From Bradyrhizobium diazoefficiens (GTDB lineage: Bacteria > Pseudomonadota > Alphaproteobacteria > Rhizobiales > Xanthobacteraceae), in the NCBI RefSeq assembly GCF_016616885.1, contig NZ_CP067102.1, forward strand, positions 930,001 through 994,000: a stretch of 64,000 bases of DNA, in the 5' to 3' direction. Shown one piece after another: positions 62,948-64,000 of this stretch. Every line of letters begins with the position of its first letter. Position 1 is the first letter of the stretch. The notes beneath the pieces are model-generated. The model made no database searches and was not told the DNA's origin. It worked only from the letters and a program-made list of their open reading frames with translations. Made by a program: the position numbers and the translations under genes.

Positions 62948-63297
62948 GGCAGCACTCTGGCCTTATTTCTGGGTGGCGCGCGGCACGACGATCGCCGGCG
63001 GCACGCTCGAAAATTTCGTAAGCGTCTGAAAAAAGAACGATAATCCTCTACCTGAGGATGATAGCGCTCCAGCAAAAGAATGCAAATTCCGCGCCGAAGG
63101 TAACCTTACCCGACCGATCCGCGTCGTTTGGTCATGCTATCACCGTTTAGCCACAGTTGGCGATTTTCCAGTTTCCCCCGGCTGCATTCCGTCGCGGGAG
63201 ATGTCATAAATCAGCGGTCCCGATGTTCTGGCGGGTCCAAAAAGAAGTTGCGCTGAACGCTCCATTTTTTCTTTTCGAGTCAACGAGGGCGTCAGCT

Positions 63298-63699
63298 TTG
63301 TCGTTTCCACCCCTGTCATCGGCGGTTCCGGTCGAAGCGCTCATTGGCTGGATGTTGCTGCTCACCTTCAAGCACATCATTGCCGATTTCGTGCTGCAGA
63401 CCGCCTGGATGGCGCATGGCAAGGACCAGAAGCACGGCTGGGCTTTGCCGCTTCTGGTGCATTGCCTGATTCACCTTGCGGTTGCGTTGCCGCTGATCCT
63501 GATCGTGGCGCCGAAGTTCTGGTTCGTGGCGCTGATCGACTTCTTTATTCACATCACGATCGACCGCGCCAAGGGACTGGTCTCGGCGAATTTCGGCGTC
63601 AATCAGGAGCACCCCTGGTTCTGGACCCTGATCGGCGTCGACCAGGCGCTGCACCACCTGACCGGCTTCGGCCTCTCCATCTTCATGGCGGCGAACTGA
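63298..63699 (+). CDS. DUF3307 membrane protein
   Basis: This protein of about 133 residues has DUF3307 features: LLTFKHIIADFVLQTAWMAHGK, the helix PLLVHCLIHLAVALPLILIV, and FFIHITIDRAKG ending in DQALHHLTGFGLS. The start is uncertain. TTG 63298 has GAGGG eight bases upstream; ATG 63223 and ATG 63352 are alternatives. The function of this family is unknown. Confidence 0.75.
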   Translation: MSFPPLSSAVPVEALIGWMLLLTFKHIIADFVLQTAWMAHGKDQKHGWALPLLVHCLIHLAVALPLILIVAPKFWFVALIDFFIHITIDRAKGLVSANFGVNQEHPWFWTLIGVDQALHHLTGFGLSIFMAAN

Positions 63700-63842
63700 G
63701 GTCGGTTGTTTCCGATCCTCGGCCCGTCTGGGCCGACTTATTCGCGTCCAGGGCGCAAGGACCCCGGGTGACTACCGTTCCGGGTGGTTAACCTTTCATT
63801 AGAGAATTGCGCTGCATCTTCCCCACACGAGGGAGAACTGCA

Positions 63843-64000
63843 ATGTTTTCAAGCCGCGACGCTTATGAAAGCGATTTCTGCCCGGTTCGCGACGAGCTCC
63901 TTGGCGAGATGTACCGCGCCAGCGAGAGTGGCCTGCCGAGGCTGGTTGAGAGTGTTTCCCCTGACGCGCGCGCCAGGCTGGCGCTGTTCTGCTATCGCCG
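63843..64000 (+). CDS. Hypothetical protein, 5' part
   Basis: ATG at 63843 follows GAGGGAGAACTGCA. The frame stays open to the window edge, giving 52 residues (MFSSRDAYESDFCPVRDELL, then a helix and SPDARARLALFCYRR). The product and full length cannot be told from this part. Confidence 0.55.
   Translation, partial: MFSSRDAYESDFCPVRDELLGEMYRASESGLPRLVESVSPDARARLALFCYR

Overview
The window looks like chromosomal DNA of a Bradyrhizobium-type alphaproteobacterium. It is GC-rich, with long spurious antisense reading frames and frequent GTG or TTG starts. It carries a membrane-bound ferritin gene (mbfA) with a palindrome that matches the rhizobial Irr-type iron control element. Families of palindromic intergenic repeats typical of Bradyrhizobium are scattered through the gaps. 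An alphaproteobacterial initiator tRNA gene is present. All assignments come from reading translated motifs; no database search was run.

Region 1 (0-22 kb) is mostly catabolic core genome. It opens with the end of an amidohydrolase and a Rieske ferredoxin, then an MHS-family transporter, a GcvA-like LysR regulator, a DUF1127 protein and a GNAT enzyme. A CoA/fatty-acid type group follows: enoyl-CoA hydratase and a non-canonical SDR facing an AidB-like acyl-CoA dehydrogenase and a zinc alcohol dehydrogenase. Next come a SnoaL-like protein, an amidase and an iron-linked group (mbfA, a predicted beta-barrel protein, cytochrome b561). At 14.3 kb a deletion scar joins the front of a glutathione S-transferase gene to the back of an alpha/beta-hydrolase gene. 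A fumarylacetoacetate-hydrolase-like enzyme, an MBL hydrolase, a second non-canonical SDR, CvpA and a GMC oxidoreductase/aldehyde dehydrogenase pair complete the region.

Region 2 (22.6-39.6 kb) is a probable genomic island. It begins at an intact initiator tRNA gene and ends at a degenerate 77-nt copy of it. Inside are three modules: a LacI-controlled sugar cassette (binding protein, two permeases, a DUF2961/GH172 glycosidase) with no ATPase of its own; a ribose-type ABC transporter with DUF1349 and DUF899 proteins, controlled by a divergent GntR regulator; and a LodA/LodB-type quinone-cofactor amino-acid oxidase pair whose LodA has a twin-arginine signal. No integrase was seen. Just beyond the right edge is an MntA/HepT toxin-antitoxin pair whose HepT is frameshifted.

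Region 3 (40.5-64 kb) holds a nuclease-like protein, an OpgC-type acyltransferase and a large ribose-type ABC operon. In that operon one permease is fused to an SMP-30/strictosidine-synthase-like beta-propeller, and a second such propeller gene follows it. Then come an acyl-CoA synthetase, an MFS transporter, a zinc-ribbon MBL protein, a 5'-truncated fatty-acid desaturase, a WYL regulator/GST divergent pair with a strong palindromic operator, an enoyl-CoA hydratase, a cyclic-nucleotide-gated potassium channel, an anchored TAXI-type binding protein and a DUF3307 protein. The most promising leads are the LodA/LodB pair with a Tat signal, the permease-propeller fusion operon, the iron-regulated mbfA group and the tRNA-bounded island with its GH172 cassette.
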